A stretch of 64,000 nt of DNA from RPQJ01 sp963712815 (GCA_963712815.1 CAVQJL010000008.1:682001-746000), one strand, 5' to 3'; shown: positions 25,936 to 34,896, counted from the first letter of the stretch. Program-made: numbers and translations. Notes: generated by a model not told the origin, from the letters alone.

Positions 25936-26592
25936 GTGAAGAACGATGGGAGCCTCGCGGGGCCAGGGACGGTGCCGCGAGGCCCCTCCCCGTCGCCTGC
26001 GACCGGCGTGTTCACCGCGCTCGGCCGCCTGATCCTCGACCGGCTCGACCGCGGCGTGATCCTGCTCGACATCAAGCGCCGCGTGCAGGACGCCAATGCC
26101 CTGGCGCGGCGCGTGCTCGACGACGGCAATGGCGTCGCGGTTCGCGGCGGTCAGTTCGTGTTTCTCGACCCGCCCCTGGAGAAGCGCCTGTCGCGCCTTG
26201 TCAGTGCCAACGTCAACGGTGCACCCGGACCGCGGCCCTCCATGGCAGCGCAGGTCCGCTTCAACCGGTCGCCGCCGTACCGTGTCGTCGTGTTGCCGGT
26301 GCCGCCGGAACTGGACGAGCGACAGGTCTCGTTCGTCGTCCTCATCTACGGCCCGCGGGAGTGGCGCGACATCTCGATCGAGGTGCTAAGCGAGGTGTAC
26401 GGTCTCACGCGAGGCCAGGCCGAGGTGGCGCGCAGCCTGTTCGCAGGGCATAGCGTCGAGGGAACCGCCGCCGCGCTCGACCTCTCACTCAACACCGTGC
26501 GCACACACCTCAAGCACATCTTCAGTCGCTGCGAGGTCAGCTCCCAGCGCGAGCTCCTGCACCTGCTGGCGACGGGCCCGCAGGAGCTGTAA
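25936..26592 (+). CDS. LuxR-type transcriptional regulator
   Basis: The C-terminal winged HTH of the GerE/LuxR type spans the last ~65 residues: YGLTRGQAEVARSLFAGHSV, then ALDLSLNTVRTHLKHIFSRC. The N-terminal ~110 residues (RLILDRLDRGVILLDIKRRV, DANALARRVLDDG) look like a PAS-like sensor. No phospho-acceptor receiver is visible. The frame is open from 25792 (TTG), but that would place the start inside the palindrome array. GTG 25936, after a GGGGGG run, is preferred. It converges with the lipid kinase gene and overlaps its 3' end by 56 bp. Confidence 0.8.
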   Translation: MKNDGSLAGPGTVPRGPSPSPATGVFTALGRLILDRLDRGVILLDIKRRVQDANALARRVLDDGNGVAVRGGQFVFLDPPLEKRLSRLVSANVNGAPGPRPSMAAQVRFNRSPPYRVVVLPVPPELDERQVSFVVLIYGPREWRDISIEVLSEVYGLTRGQAEVARSLFAGHSVEGTAAALDLSLNTVRTHLKHIFSRCEVSSQRELLHLLATGPQEL

Positions 26593-27496
26593 CGACGGTC
26601 AGCGCCCGCGGCCTCAGGCTGAACACCGCCGGCGTCGTTCCCAGCACCTGCCCGTCTGCCTGCACAGTGACCGGCGGATCGGTCTCGATGCGCACGACGG
26701 CAGAGCGGAAATGGCGCACCGCCGGGTCGCCCAGGATGCGTCCGCCGTAGAGCTTGCCGAGCTTGGGCAGCACCGCGAGCAGCGACAATTCGCGCACCGC
26801 CAGCACGTCGAGCAGCCCGTCGTCCAGTCGGGCCGTGGGCGCCACGTGCATGCGGTTGCCGCAGTACTGCCCGTTGGCGACGAAGGCGAGCAGCAGCCGT
26901 CCGTCGATGTGTTCGCCATCGGCCGTGATGCGGAACAGCGGCGAGCGGTAGCGCACCAGACCCGCGAGCGCGATACGCAGGTAGGTGACGGCCGAGGGCA
27001 CGGGCCGCGGCACCCGCTCGGTCACCCAGGCATCGTAGCCCGCGCCCCCCACGTTGATGAACCAGCGGCGTGCGCCGCTCGACGCGAAGTCGATGGCGCC
27101 GACGTCGTGCAGCAGGGTGCGGCCCGCAACGAGCGCGCGGGCGATCTCGCGCGGGTCGCGGCCGATGCCGAGCGAGCGCGCCCAGTCGTTGCCGGTGCCG
27201 GTGGGTGCGACGGCGAGCGTCACCTCGCGCGTGTCGGCGAGGCCGGCGGTCATCAGGCCCTGGAGGATCTCGTTGACGGAGCCGTCGCCGCCCACGGCGA
27301 GGAGGTGGCGGCGTCCGTCGTGCGTCGCCTGCCTTGCGAGCGTCTCGCCGTGACCGGGGTGCCGGGTGTAGACGCAATCGAAGGACAGGCCGGCCTCGAG
27401 CATGGCGAGCTCGATCGCCCGCCAGCCGGCGCCGCCGTCGGGCTGGCCGGATACCGGGTTCACAATTACCAGCCAGGGTTCTGATTCGGACGGCAA
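26537..27496 (-). CDS. YegS/diacylglycerol kinase family lipid kinase
   Basis: Protein of 319 residues with the DAGK catalytic fold. The nucleotide loop is VNPVSGQPDGG, the glycine-rich motif is AVGGDGSVNEILQGLM, and PTGTGNDWARSLGI follows; the C-terminal beta domain includes FVANGQYCGNRMHVAP. Members phosphorylate diacylglycerol, phosphatidylglycerol or related lipids with ATP; the substrate cannot be told from sequence. The C-terminus is Pro/Ala/Gly-rich and overlaps the convergent LuxR gene. Confidence 0.9.
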   Translation of the reverse strand: MPSESEPWLVIVNPVSGQPDGGAGWRAIELAMLEAGLSFDCVYTRHPGHGETLARQATHDGRRHLLAVGGDGSVNEILQGLMTAGLADTREVTLAVAPTGTGNDWARSLGIGRDPREIARALVAGRTLLHDVGAIDFASSGARRWFINVGGAGYDAWVTERVPRPVPSAVTYLRIALAGLVRYRSPLFRITADGEHIDGRLLLAFVANGQYCGNRMHVAPTARLDDGLLDVLAVRELSLLAVLPKLGKLYGGRILGDPAVRHFRSAVVRIETDPPVTVQADGQVLGTTPAVFSLRPRALTVVTAPAGPSPAGAGARAGS

Positions 27497-27538
27497 GCGC
27501 GATCCAATGGTCGGGACCGACTGCCGGTCGGCTTACCG

Positions 27539-28186
27539 TCAGCGTACCGGCGGCGTGCAGTTCCCGTCCACGAAAGCCTGCTGGCTTCGGACGCGGTCGC
27601 GCGGCGCGTTCGCGCCCGGCTCGAGCATCTGCCACAGCCGGTCGCGGGCCTCGTCGCAGGCGGGGCTGTTGGCCATGCGCAGCTGCAGGGCCATCTCCTC
27701 CTGCTCACGGCGCCTCGTCGGGTCCTGGCTGCAATTGAGATCGGCGGTCTGCTTGAGGCGCTTGATCTCGGCGGCGCTGGTAGTCTCGGCGCCCGAAGTC
27801 TTGCGCTCGAGCGCCTCGATCGCGATCACGCATTCGCGGGTTCGCAGGCGGCCGAGCAGGTCCTCGCGCTCGGCCAGCCGCGCGGGCGAAACGGCCGGTG
27901 CGGGTGCTGCCACTGAGCCGGTCGACGCGGTTCTCGTTGCGGTGGAAGCGGTTCGTCGCGTCGTGCCCGGGATGTCGAGTCGCTCGGCCTGCACGCCGCG
28001 GGGCGGCTTCTCGCTTGAGAGGTGCGTGACGCCGTCGTCGTCCACCCAGCGGTAGACCTGTGCCTCGGCGACGGTGGTGACCGCCAGCGCGAGTAGCAAC
28101 ACGGGCCCCGCGAGGCGCAGCCGCGATGAGGCCACGAACTGGCGAACACTCTGGAGCGAGCGGGAGCTGGTAGACACGGCCGGCAT
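27539..28186 (-). CDS. DUF4124 domain exported protein
   Basis: An N-terminal signal sequence (LRLAGPVLLLALAVTTVAEA) is followed directly by the DUF4124 motif QVYRWVDDDGVTHLSSEKPP, a small domain common at the N-terminus of proteobacterial envelope proteins. A Thr/Ala/Pro linker and a helical Cys-containing tail (RTRECVIAIEALERK, ADLNCSQDPTRR, NSPACDEARDRL) follow. ATG 28186 places the signal peptide correctly; an ATG at 28240 is also open. Function unknown. Confidence 0.82.
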   Translation of the reverse strand: MPAVSTSSRSLQSVRQFVASSRLRLAGPVLLLALAVTTVAEAQVYRWVDDDGVTHLSSEKPPRGVQAERLDIPGTTRRTASTATRTASTGSVAAPAPAVSPARLAEREDLLGRLRTRECVIAIEALERKTSGAETTSAAEIKRLKQTADLNCSQDPTRRREQEEMALQLRMANSPACDEARDRLWQMLEPGANAPRDRVRSQQAFVDGNCTPPVR

Positions 28187-28249
28187 TGTACGGTCGGCGG
28201 ACGGTTGCCGATCGCGACGCGGGTCAAAGTCCTCGAGCATCGTCGGGAT

Positions 28250-28729
28250 TCACGCCCGCATCCGCGATGCCCTGCTGCGAGGTCGCGCCGGGATGGCCTC
28301 GTTCACGGCGCCGATGAACGGGCTCTGCACACGGACGCCGGACATCGTCATCCCGTGCTGCAGGTCTTCGGTGAGCAATATGGCGCATTGCTGCGCGTGC
28401 GCGGAGGCGACGATCAGGCTGTCCCACCAGGAAAGCCTGAATCGCTGCTCGATGGCACGTGCCGCCCGCAGCAGATTCTCGTCGATCGCCTGCGGTCGCC
28501 AGGCAAAGAGCGCCCCGACGTCGTCCCAGGCCTCATCGGCGGTTAACGGGCGAGACAGTCGACGCGTTGCAACGTCGTAGAACTCATTGAGCACCTGCAC
28601 GCTTGTGCGCCCGTTGCCGTCGTTCCAGAGCTGCTCTACCCACTGCCTCGCCGCGACGTGCTTGGGTCCCTCGGACGGGTCGCGAGCGTAGAGCAGGACG
28701 TTCGTGTCAACGAACACGTGGTCGGTCAT
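28250..28729 (-). CDS. vapC: PIN-domain toxin, VapC-like
   Basis: Putative metal-dependent RNase of 159 residues. The first acidic residue lies in FVDTNVLLYA (D8), a second in VLNEFYDVATRRL and a third in SWWDSLIVASAHAQ, followed by LLTEDLQHG; this is the PIN active-site pattern. The preceding RHH-type antitoxin overlaps its start by 23 bp. VapC toxins cleave tRNA or rRNA; the target here is unknown. Confidence 0.85.
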   Translation of the reverse strand: MTDHVFVDTNVLLYARDPSEGPKHVAARQWVEQLWNDGNGRTSVQVLNEFYDVATRRLSRPLTADEAWDDVGALFAWRPQAIDENLLRAARAIEQRFRLSWWDSLIVASAHAQQCAILLTEDLQHGMTMSGVRVQSPFIGAVNEAIPARPRSRASRMRA

Positions 28730-28949
28730 AGAGGTCTTCGCGCTTCGGGTATGCCTCGCCGGAGTTCCTGAGCGGACGGAGTTTCCGCGTCAGGAAGTGG
28801 CGACGGGCCGCCTCGTACTGGCTCGACTCTCGTATCCGCTCCTCGACCATGTCACCCAGGACTCGGGACACGCTCGTCTTGCGCTCCGCGGCGTAGACCC
28901 GGATCCACGCCACGGCCTCATCCGAGAGCTTGACGGTGACGTTCTTCAT
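28707..28949 (-). CDS. ribbon-helix-helix antitoxin
   Basis: Protein of 80 residues. The first ~45 residues, NVTVKLSDEAVAWIRVYAAE through VSRVLGDMVEERI, form a CopG/RHH DNA-binding domain. The rest is a basic tail that would contact the toxin. It is the first gene of a toxin-antitoxin operon with the PIN-domain toxin. A 19-base palindrome lies ten bases upstream of the ATG. Confidence 0.82.
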   Translation of the reverse strand: MKNVTVKLSDEAVAWIRVYAAERKTSVSRVLGDMVEERIRESSQYEAARRHFLTRKLRPLRNSGEAYPKREDLYDRPRVR

Positions 28950-28978
28950 TGGGCGAACCTAGCACGAACTTCGTGCTA
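28947..28978 (-). promoter_or_regulatory. operator and probable leaderless promoter of the PIN-toxin operon
   Basis: The palindrome TAGCACGAA-C-TTCGTGCTA spans 28960-28978. On the minus strand, the sequence TAGGTT overlapping its edge is a TANNNT-type -10 box. It is followed by six bases (CGCCCA) and the antitoxin ATG, which implies a leaderless transcript repressed by the RHH antitoxin. No convincing -35 box is visible. Confidence 0.5.
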
Positions 28979-29022
28979 ACGCCACTTGGCGGACTGGCTT
29001 CAGGATCCGCCGACTGCACGCC

Positions 29023-30078
29023 TCACGCGTAGCGCTTCAGGATCTTCGCCAACCCCTCCGCGCCCGGGTGCATCTTCGCGTACGGCACCTGGTTCAGCGG
29101 CACGTCCGTCGTGCCGGCCATGTCGTGCATGTCCGGGCCGCTGGAGGAAACGTAGATCAGGCCCGTGACGTGCTCGCCTTCGCGCAGCTTGGTGCGCAGG
29201 TACTCAAAGGCCTTGCCGCGGTGCGTGGGGTCGTAGTCCTTGTCGAGCTTGCGCAGCACGATCTGGCTGCCGTCGTGCATCTGCACGGGCAGCGCCTCGC
29301 CCTCGCCGTAGGACACGCTGATCTCGCGCTGCGGCGGGATGTAGTCGGCGTGCACGGCCTCGTGGTAGTGCTCGCGCGTGAACGCGTAGCTCTTGGTGGA
29401 GCCGACGTGGTCGTTGAAGGTGACGCAGGGCGAGATGATGTCGATCATCGCGAAGCCCTTGTGCATCATCCCCGCCTTGATCAGCGGCACGAGCTGTTCG
29501 CGGTCGCCGGAGAAGCTGCGCGCGATGAAGGTGCCGCCGAGCGACAACGCCGCGAGGCACGGGTCCACCGGCGCCTGCAGGTTTTCCTCGCCCTTCTTCG
29601 ACTTCGTGCCGATGTCGGCCGACGCCGAGAACTGGCCCTTGGTGAGGCCGTACACGCCGTTGTTCTCGCACACGTAAAGCATGTTCACGTTGCGGCGGAT
29701 CGAATGCGCGAACTGCCCGAAGCCGATCGACAGAGAGTCGCCGTCGCCCGAGACGCCGATGTAGTACAGGTCCTTGTTGGCCGCGTTCGCGCCGGTGGCG
29801 ACCGACGGCATGCGGCCGTGCACGCCGTTGAAGCCGTGCGAGCCGCTCGCGAAGTACGCGGTCGTCTTGGACGAGCAACCGATCCCGGAGAGCTTCACGA
29901 GCTGCTCGGGCTGCAGGCTGAGCCCCCACAGCGCCTCGATGATCGAGGCCGTGATCGAGTCGTGACCGCAGCCCGCGCAGAGCGTGGACATCGCGCCCTC
30001 GTAGTCGCGGCGCGTGAGCCCGAGCTCGTTGGTCGGCAGGTCGGGGTGGCGGACCTTGGGTTTGTTGATGAACGACAT
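29023..30078 (-). CDS. 2-oxoacid:ferredoxin oxidoreductase, beta subunit
   Basis: Thiamine-diphosphate-binding subunit of a KorAB-type enzyme, which oxidatively decarboxylates a 2-oxoacid to acyl-CoA while reducing ferredoxin (or runs in reverse). MSTLCAGCGHDSITASIIEA carries the CxxC start. The TPP/Mg motif GDGDSLSIGFGQFAHSIRRN is followed by ENNGVYGLTKGQ. The ATG at 30078 (MSFINKPK) is four bases after the alpha stop. 2-Oxoglutarate is a frequent substrate in this family, but pyruvate or branched acids cannot be excluded. Confidence 0.9.
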   Translation of the reverse strand: MSFINKPKVRHPDLPTNELGLTRRDYEGAMSTLCAGCGHDSITASIIEALWGLSLQPEQLVKLSGIGCSSKTTAYFASGSHGFNGVHGRMPSVATGANAANKDLYYIGVSGDGDSLSIGFGQFAHSIRRNVNMLYVCENNGVYGLTKGQFSASADIGTKSKKGEENLQAPVDPCLAALSLGGTFIARSFSGDREQLVPLIKAGMMHKGFAMIDIISPCVTFNDHVGSTKSYAFTREHYHEAVHADYIPPQREISVSYGEGEALPVQMHDGSQIVLRKLDKDYDPTHRGKAFEYLRTKLREGEHVTGLIYVSSSGPDMHDMAGTTDVPLNQVPYAKMHPGAEGLAKILKRYA

Positions 30079-30082
30079 GTCT

Positions 30083-31924
30083 CTATCCTTGCGCCGCCAA
30101 TGCGGCGCGGCGGGCATCGCCGAGTTCAGCGAGCACGGCTTCGACGATTTCCTTGGACGTCATCGGCAGCCCGCTGTAGTGCAGGATCGAGTGCAGCTTG
30201 TGCTTCTCGACCGCGGTCTCCAGCGTGAGCAGCGACCTGAGCTGCGCGTCGCGGTTCTGCTCGATGACGAAGATCTTCTCGTGGGACGCCAGGAAGGCCT
30301 CCACCTCGCTGCCGAACGGGAACCCGCGGATGCGCATGTAGTCCACGGTGATGCCGCGCTTGGCGAGAATGTCCATCGCCTCGCGCGTCGCGCCGTGGCT
30401 GCTGCCGACCGCGACCAGGCCGATCTCGCGGTCGCCGGTCCCTTCGATCGCCGGCCGGGGAACCAGCGTCCGCGCGCGATGGAACTTGCGGACCAGCCGG
30501 TCGAGCACGAACTGGTAGTCGGCGGAGTCCTCGGTGTAGCCGCCGTACTGGTTGTGTCCCGACCCGCGCGTGAAGTACGCGCCCTTTGGGGAAACGCCCG
30601 GCAGCGTGCGGTACGTGATCGCGTCGTCGTCCACGTCGAGGTAGCGGTGGAACTTCGGCAGCGCCTCGATCTGCTCCTTCGTCAGCACCTTGCCCCGGTC
30701 GGGACGGTAGCTGTCGTCCCACTCGAGTTTGGGGCACATCCAGTCGTTCATGCCGATGTCGAGGTCAGACATCACGAACACAGGGGTCTGCAGGCGCTCG
30801 GCGAGGTCGAACGCCTGCACGGCCATGTAGAAGCATTCTTCCGGATTCGACGGGAACAGCAGCACGTGCTTGGTGTCGCCGTGCGAAGCATAGGCGCAGA
30901 GCAGGATGTCGCACTGCTGCGTGCGCGTCGGCATGCCGGTCGAGGGGCCGACGCGCTGCACGTCGAAGATCACGGCCGGCACCTCGGCGTAGTACGCGAG
31001 GCCGATGAACTCGCTCATCAGCGAAATGCCCGGCCCGCTCGTCGCGGTGAATGCGCGCGCGCCATTCCAGTTCGCGCCGAGGACCATGCCGATCGCCGAC
31101 AGCTCGTCCTCGGCCTGGATGACGGCGTAGTTGTTCCTGCCGGTCTCGGGATCGACGCGCAGCTTCTGGCAGAAGCTCCTGAACGCGTCCATCAGCGAGG
31201 TGGACGGCGTGATCGGGTACCAGGGGCCGACGGTCGCGCCCGCGTAGACGGCGCCGAGGCCGGCCGCGGTGTTGCCGTCGATCATGATGTGGCCGGCCGT
31301 CTTGTCCATGCGCTCGAGACGCAGCGGCAACGGGCAGGGCAGGTGCTCCTTGGCGTGGTCGTAGCCGAGCTGCACGGCCTTCATGTTGGCGTCCACCAGC
31401 GCCTGCTTCTTGCCGAAGCTCTCGACCAGCAGCTGGCGGATCACGTCGAGGTCGATCTCGAGCAGTGCGGCGAGCACGCCCGCGTACATGATGTTCTTCA
31501 TCAGGATGCGGTTGCGCACCCCGACGAAGTTCTCGTTGCAGATCCGCGCGAGCGGCACGCCGAGGATCGCAATGTCCTCGCGCATGAGCACGGTCGAGCG
31601 CGGCCAGGTCGAGTCGTAGAGGAGGTAGCCGCCCGCGCTCACCTCGCGGACGTCCTTCTGGTAGGTCTCGGCGTTCATCGCGACCATGAGGTCCACGCGC
31701 CCGGAGCGGGCGACGTAGCCGTCCCTCGTCACGCGGATCTCGTACCACGTGGGCAGGCCCTGGATGTTGGAGGGGAAGTAATTCTTCCCCATCACCGGGA
31801 TGCCCATCCTGAAGATGGCCTTCATCAGCAGCGTGTTGGCACTGGCGGAGCCGGTGCCGTTCACGTTGGCGAGCTTGATGACGAAGTCGTTTACGCGGTC
31901 TTGCGCTTTTGCGGGCTGGGCCAT
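30083..31924 (-). CDS. 2-oxoacid:ferredoxin oxidoreductase, fused gamma-alpha subunit
   Basis: Protein of 613 residues. The N-terminal gamma domain (about 1-190: NGTGSASANTLLMKAIFRMG) is fused to the pyrimidine-binding alpha domain (GNTAAGLGAVYAGATVGPWY, YPITPSTSLMDAF, AEDELSAIGMVLGANWNGAR, TSGPGISLMSE). A C-terminal transketolase-like domain follows. The gamma-alpha fusion is the common two-subunit form. It overlaps the end of the upstream flavoprotein gene by 34 bp, implying translational coupling. Confidence 0.9.
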   Translation of the reverse strand: MAQPAKAQDRVNDFVIKLANVNGTGSASANTLLMKAIFRMGIPVMGKNYFPSNIQGLPTWYEIRVTRDGYVARSGRVDLMVAMNAETYQKDVREVSAGGYLLYDSTWPRSTVLMREDIAILGVPLARICNENFVGVRNRILMKNIMYAGVLAALLEIDLDVIRQLLVESFGKKQALVDANMKAVQLGYDHAKEHLPCPLPLRLERMDKTAGHIMIDGNTAAGLGAVYAGATVGPWYPITPSTSLMDAFRSFCQKLRVDPETGRNNYAVIQAEDELSAIGMVLGANWNGARAFTATSGPGISLMSEFIGLAYYAEVPAVIFDVQRVGPSTGMPTRTQQCDILLCAYASHGDTKHVLLFPSNPEECFYMAVQAFDLAERLQTPVFVMSDLDIGMNDWMCPKLEWDDSYRPDRGKVLTKEQIEALPKFHRYLDVDDDAITYRTLPGVSPKGAYFTRGSGHNQYGGYTEDSADYQFVLDRLVRKFHRARTLVPRPAIEGTGDREIGLVAVGSSHGATREAMDILAKRGITVDYMRIRGFPFGSEVEAFLASHEKIFVIEQNRDAQLRSLLTLETAVEKHKLHSILHYSGLPMTSKEIVEAVLAELGDARRAALAAQG

Positions 31925-33732
31925 TGGTGGTCGGTCGCGTGGGGCAGGTTGATCGTGGACTTCTGCATGTCCCAGGCCGCCGTCGGGCAGCGCTCGGCGC
32001 AGAGTCCGCAGTGCACGCAGAGGTCCTCGTCCTTAACCATGACGCGGCCGGTGTGCTTCAGCGGTTCGGAGACGAAGAGCGGTTCGTGCGGGGTCTTGCG
32101 CGGCGCCTTGAGGCGCGTCGAGAGCTCGGCTTCCTCGCCGTTGCGCGTGATGGTGAGGCAGTCGGTCGGGCAGATGTCGATGCAGGCGTCGCACTCGATG
32201 CAGAGCTTCGCGTCGAATACCGTCTGGATGTCGCAGTTCAGGCAGCGCTGCACCTCGGCCGCGGTCTGCTCGGCATCGAAGCCGAGCTCGACCTCGATGC
32301 TGATCTGCTTGAAGCGCTCCTTGAGGCCCACGTGCGGCACGAGGCGGCGCTCGACCGGGTTGTAGTCGTTCTTGTACGACCACTCGTGCAGGCCCATCTT
32401 GCGGCTCGAGAGGTTGAGCGTGGGCGGCAGCCGGTCGGTGACCGGCTGGTCCATGCAGAAATTGTGGATCGAGATCGCGGCCTGGTGGCCGTGCTCGACG
32501 GCCCAGATGATGTTCTTCGGCCCGAAGGCAGCGTCGCCGCCGAAGAACACGTCGGGGCGGGTGGACTGGTGCGTGGTCTCGTCCACCACCGGCACGTGCC
32601 ATTTGTCGAACTGGATGCCGAGGTCGTCCTCGATCCAGGGGAACGCGTTCTCCTGGCCGATCGCGAGGATCACGTCGTCCGCGGGGAAGAACGCCTCGCC
32701 GACGACGCGCTCGGCCACGATGCGTCCGCGCGCGTCGAGGTCGTACTGCATCTCGTCGAACATCATGCCCTTGAGCCGGCCGTCCTCGACGACGAACGCC
32801 TTGGGCGAGTGGTTGACGACGATCTCGACGTTCTCCGCCTCGGCGTCCTCGAGCTCCCACTCGGAGGCCTTGAAGAACTGTCGCGGCTTGCGCGCCATCA
32901 CCTTCACGTCCTTCGCGCCGAGGCGCAGCGAGGAGCGGCAGCAGTCCATCGCCGTGTTGCCGACCCCGATGATCAGCACCTTCTCGCCGATCTTGTCGAG
33001 GTGCTTGAACGCCACCGACTCCAGCCACTGGATGCCGATGTGGATGTTCGCATCGCCTTCCTCGCGGCCGGCGAGCTGCAACTCCTTACCCTTGGGTGCG
33101 CCCGAGCCCACGAACACGGCGTCGAACCCGCCCGTCCCGAGCAGCTTCTTGAGACTGTCGATGCGCGAGTTGTAGCGGATCTCGGCGCCCATGCCGGTGA
33201 TGTAGCCGATCTCCTCGGCGATCACGGTCTCGGGCAGCCGGAACGCGGGGATGTTGGTGCGCATCAGCCCGCCGGGCATGTCCCACTGCTCGAAGATCAC
33301 GACCTCGTAGCCGAGCGGCAGCAGGTCGTTCGCGACCGTGAGCGAGGCGGGCCCCGCGCCGATGCACGCGACGCGCTTGCCGTTCTTCTGCGCCGGCACC
33401 ACCGGCAGCCGGTCGACGATGGAATCCTTGTGGTCGGCCGCGACGCGCTTCAACCGGCAGATCGCGACCGGCTTGTCCTCGACCCGGCCGCGCCGGCAGG
33501 CGGGCTCACAGGGCCGGTCGCAGACGCGCCCGAGGATCCCCGGGAAGACGTTCGACTCCCGGTTGACCATGTAGGCATCGGAGAAGCGCCCGAGCGCGAT
33601 GAGCCGTATGTACTCCGGCACGTCGGTGTGCGCCGGGCAGGCCCACTGGCAGTCCACGACCCGGTGGAAGTAGTCCGGGTTCGTCGTGTCGGTCGGTTGC
33701 ACGGTCGTGGAATCCTCGGGGTCCTTCGGCAA
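31891..33732 (-). CDS. GltD-like FAD/NAD(P) iron-sulfur oxidoreductase
   Basis: Protein of 613 residues. The N-terminal cysteine-rich domain (CQWACPAHTDVPEYI; CDRPCEPACRRG) is like that of glutamate synthase small subunits. FAD-binding VACIGAGPASLTVANDL and NAD(P)-binding VLIIGVGNTAMDC follow. A C-terminal pair of [4Fe-4S] motifs, CIECDACIDICPTDC and CVHCGLCAERCPT, ends the protein. First in an operon with the two oxoacid oxidoreductase subunits, it most likely passes electrons between NAD(P)H and the ferredoxin pool of that enzyme. It carries its own ferredoxin-like domain, so no separate ferredoxin gene is needed. Confidence 0.88.
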   Translation of the reverse strand: MPKDPEDSTTVQPTDTTNPDYFHRVVDCQWACPAHTDVPEYIRLIALGRFSDAYMVNRESNVFPGILGRVCDRPCEPACRRGRVEDKPVAICRLKRVAADHKDSIVDRLPVVPAQKNGKRVACIGAGPASLTVANDLLPLGYEVVIFEQWDMPGGLMRTNIPAFRLPETVIAEEIGYITGMGAEIRYNSRIDSLKKLLGTGGFDAVFVGSGAPKGKELQLAGREEGDANIHIGIQWLESVAFKHLDKIGEKVLIIGVGNTAMDCCRSSLRLGAKDVKVMARKPRQFFKASEWELEDAEAENVEIVVNHSPKAFVVEDGRLKGMMFDEMQYDLDARGRIVAERVVGEAFFPADDVILAIGQENAFPWIEDDLGIQFDKWHVPVVDETTHQSTRPDVFFGGDAAFGPKNIIWAVEHGHQAAISIHNFCMDQPVTDRLPPTLNLSSRKMGLHEWSYKNDYNPVERRLVPHVGLKERFKQISIEVELGFDAEQTAAEVQRCLNCDIQTVFDAKLCIECDACIDICPTDCLTITRNGEEAELSTRLKAPRKTPHEPLFVSEPLKHTGRVMVKDEDLCVHCGLCAERCPTAAWDMQKSTINLPHATDHQWPSPQKRKTA

Positions 33733-33895
33733 TGCGCGAGCTTAGCCCTTCCGTCGGATCGTGCAAACGCAGGACGGTTCGGTTGCTGCGGCGCAAGAAG
33801 CGAAAGCGGGCGATTCTGTCCAATCGCCATTGCGGGCCGGTTGGCAAGGCGCGTAGCGTAAACCGTGACCGAGAACACAAAAACGGGTGGGGACG

Positions 33896-34348
33896 ATGAA
33901 GGGGACGGAGGGCGCGATCGCGCTGGCCCTGGCGCTGGCGACGGCGGTTCCGGCGATGGCCGGCCAGGAGCGGGCAAGCTTCACCGTGTCGGCCGTCGTG
34001 CCGGCGCGCGTCACGCTGACCCCGCTCGATGAGCCCGCGGAGCTGGCGATCTCCGCGGCTGACCTCGAACGCGGCTACAAGGAGGTCGCCGCCACGTACC
34101 GCGTGAGCCACAACGACCGGCGGGGCTACCTGCTCAGCCTGTCGCCGCGGATCGGTGTGACCCGGGAAGTCGAGGTGCGGGGACTCACGACCGCCTTCGT
34201 GGTGCGCGAGGAGTCCGTCGAGATCGTCCAGGGCGGCGGGCCGCCGGGCTCCCGCGAGCTCGCGCTTGGCTTCCGTTTCCTGCTGGACCCGGGCGCCGTG
34301 CCCGGCAGCTACCGGTTGCCGGTGCTGGTGACCGCAAGGCCACTCTGA
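33896..34348 (+). CDS. exported beta-rich hypothetical protein next to the pilus operon
   Basis: Protein of about 150 residues with a signal peptide (AIALALALATAVPAMAG). The mature domain begins ERASFTVSAVVPARVTLTPL, as many pilin-like and adhesin-like proteins do, and is rich in alternating beta strands with no cysteine. The ATG at 33896 follows GGTGGGGACG. It converges with the last gene of a Csu-type operon, 10 bp apart. A surface role linked to the pilus is inferred from position and composition. Confidence 0.65.
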   Translation: MKGTEGAIALALALATAVPAMAGQERASFTVSAVVPARVTLTPLDEPAELAISAADLERGYKEVAATYRVSHNDRRGYLLSLSPRIGVTREVEVRGLTTAFVVREESVEIVQGGGPPGSRELALGFRFLLDPGAVPGSYRLPVLVTARPL

Positions 34349-34358
34349 GCGCAGGCCT

Positions 34359-34886
34359 TCAGTACGTCAGGGTCGCGACGATCGAATCGACGTAGTCACC
34401 TTCGAGGGCATCCTGCAGGGCGGGAATCCGTCCATAGATGTAGTGCACGACCGAGCGCACCCCGTTGCCTTGGCCCGGACCGACCTTGAGTGCGCCGGTC
34501 ACGATCACCGTACCCGCGCTGCCGTTGCCCCAGATGCCCGACCGCGCAAGGTCGGTCGAGAGGTTGTAGCCGAGGATGCCCGATCCGGACCGCAGCTGTC
34601 GGGGCGTGTAGCTGCCGCTGCCGCCGGTCGAGAGCCTCACCGTGTACCTGACTTCGATCGCCGGCCCCGACAGGTGGGTGCACGTCACGGTGATCTCGCC
34701 GACCGAGTCGTCGGGCGTGGTGATGAACGGGTCGTAGATGCCGAAGTTGACGCCGACGGCCGACACCGCGCAGTCGGCGGCTGCCCTGGCCTCGAGGCCG
34801 GCGCACAGCAGCAGCACGGCCACGCCAGTGCGCCACGCAAGGCTCGCAGCTGAGGTCGGATCGGCACGTGTGGGCAAGGTTTTCAT
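34359..34886 (-). CDS. spore coat protein U (SCPU) domain pilus subunit, minor or tip
   Basis: Exported protein of 175 residues. After the signal peptide (GVAVLLLCAGLEARAAA) it has the SCPU pattern DCAVSAVGVNFGIYDPF, VGEITVTCTHLSG and the C-terminal strand VDSIVATLTY. It is the last gene of the operon, where CsuE-like tip subunits are encoded. CsuE usually has two domains and over 300 residues, while this protein has only one, so it may be a second pilin or a minimal tip. Confidence 0.82.
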   Translation of the reverse strand: MKTLPTRADPTSAASLAWRTGVAVLLLCAGLEARAAADCAVSAVGVNFGIYDPFITTPDDSVGEITVTCTHLSGPAIEVRYTVRLSTGGSGSYTPRQLRSGSGILGYNLSTDLARSGIWGNGSAGTVIVTGALKVGPGQGNGVRSVVHYIYGRIPALQDALEGDYVDSIVATLTY

Positions 34887-34896
34887 GGCCGATCGC

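Noticed and set aside
30014..33861. Very long + strand frames opposite the oxoacid oxidoreductase operon
   Set aside because: They mirror well-supported minus-strand genes and show no domain, signal or ribosome binding site.
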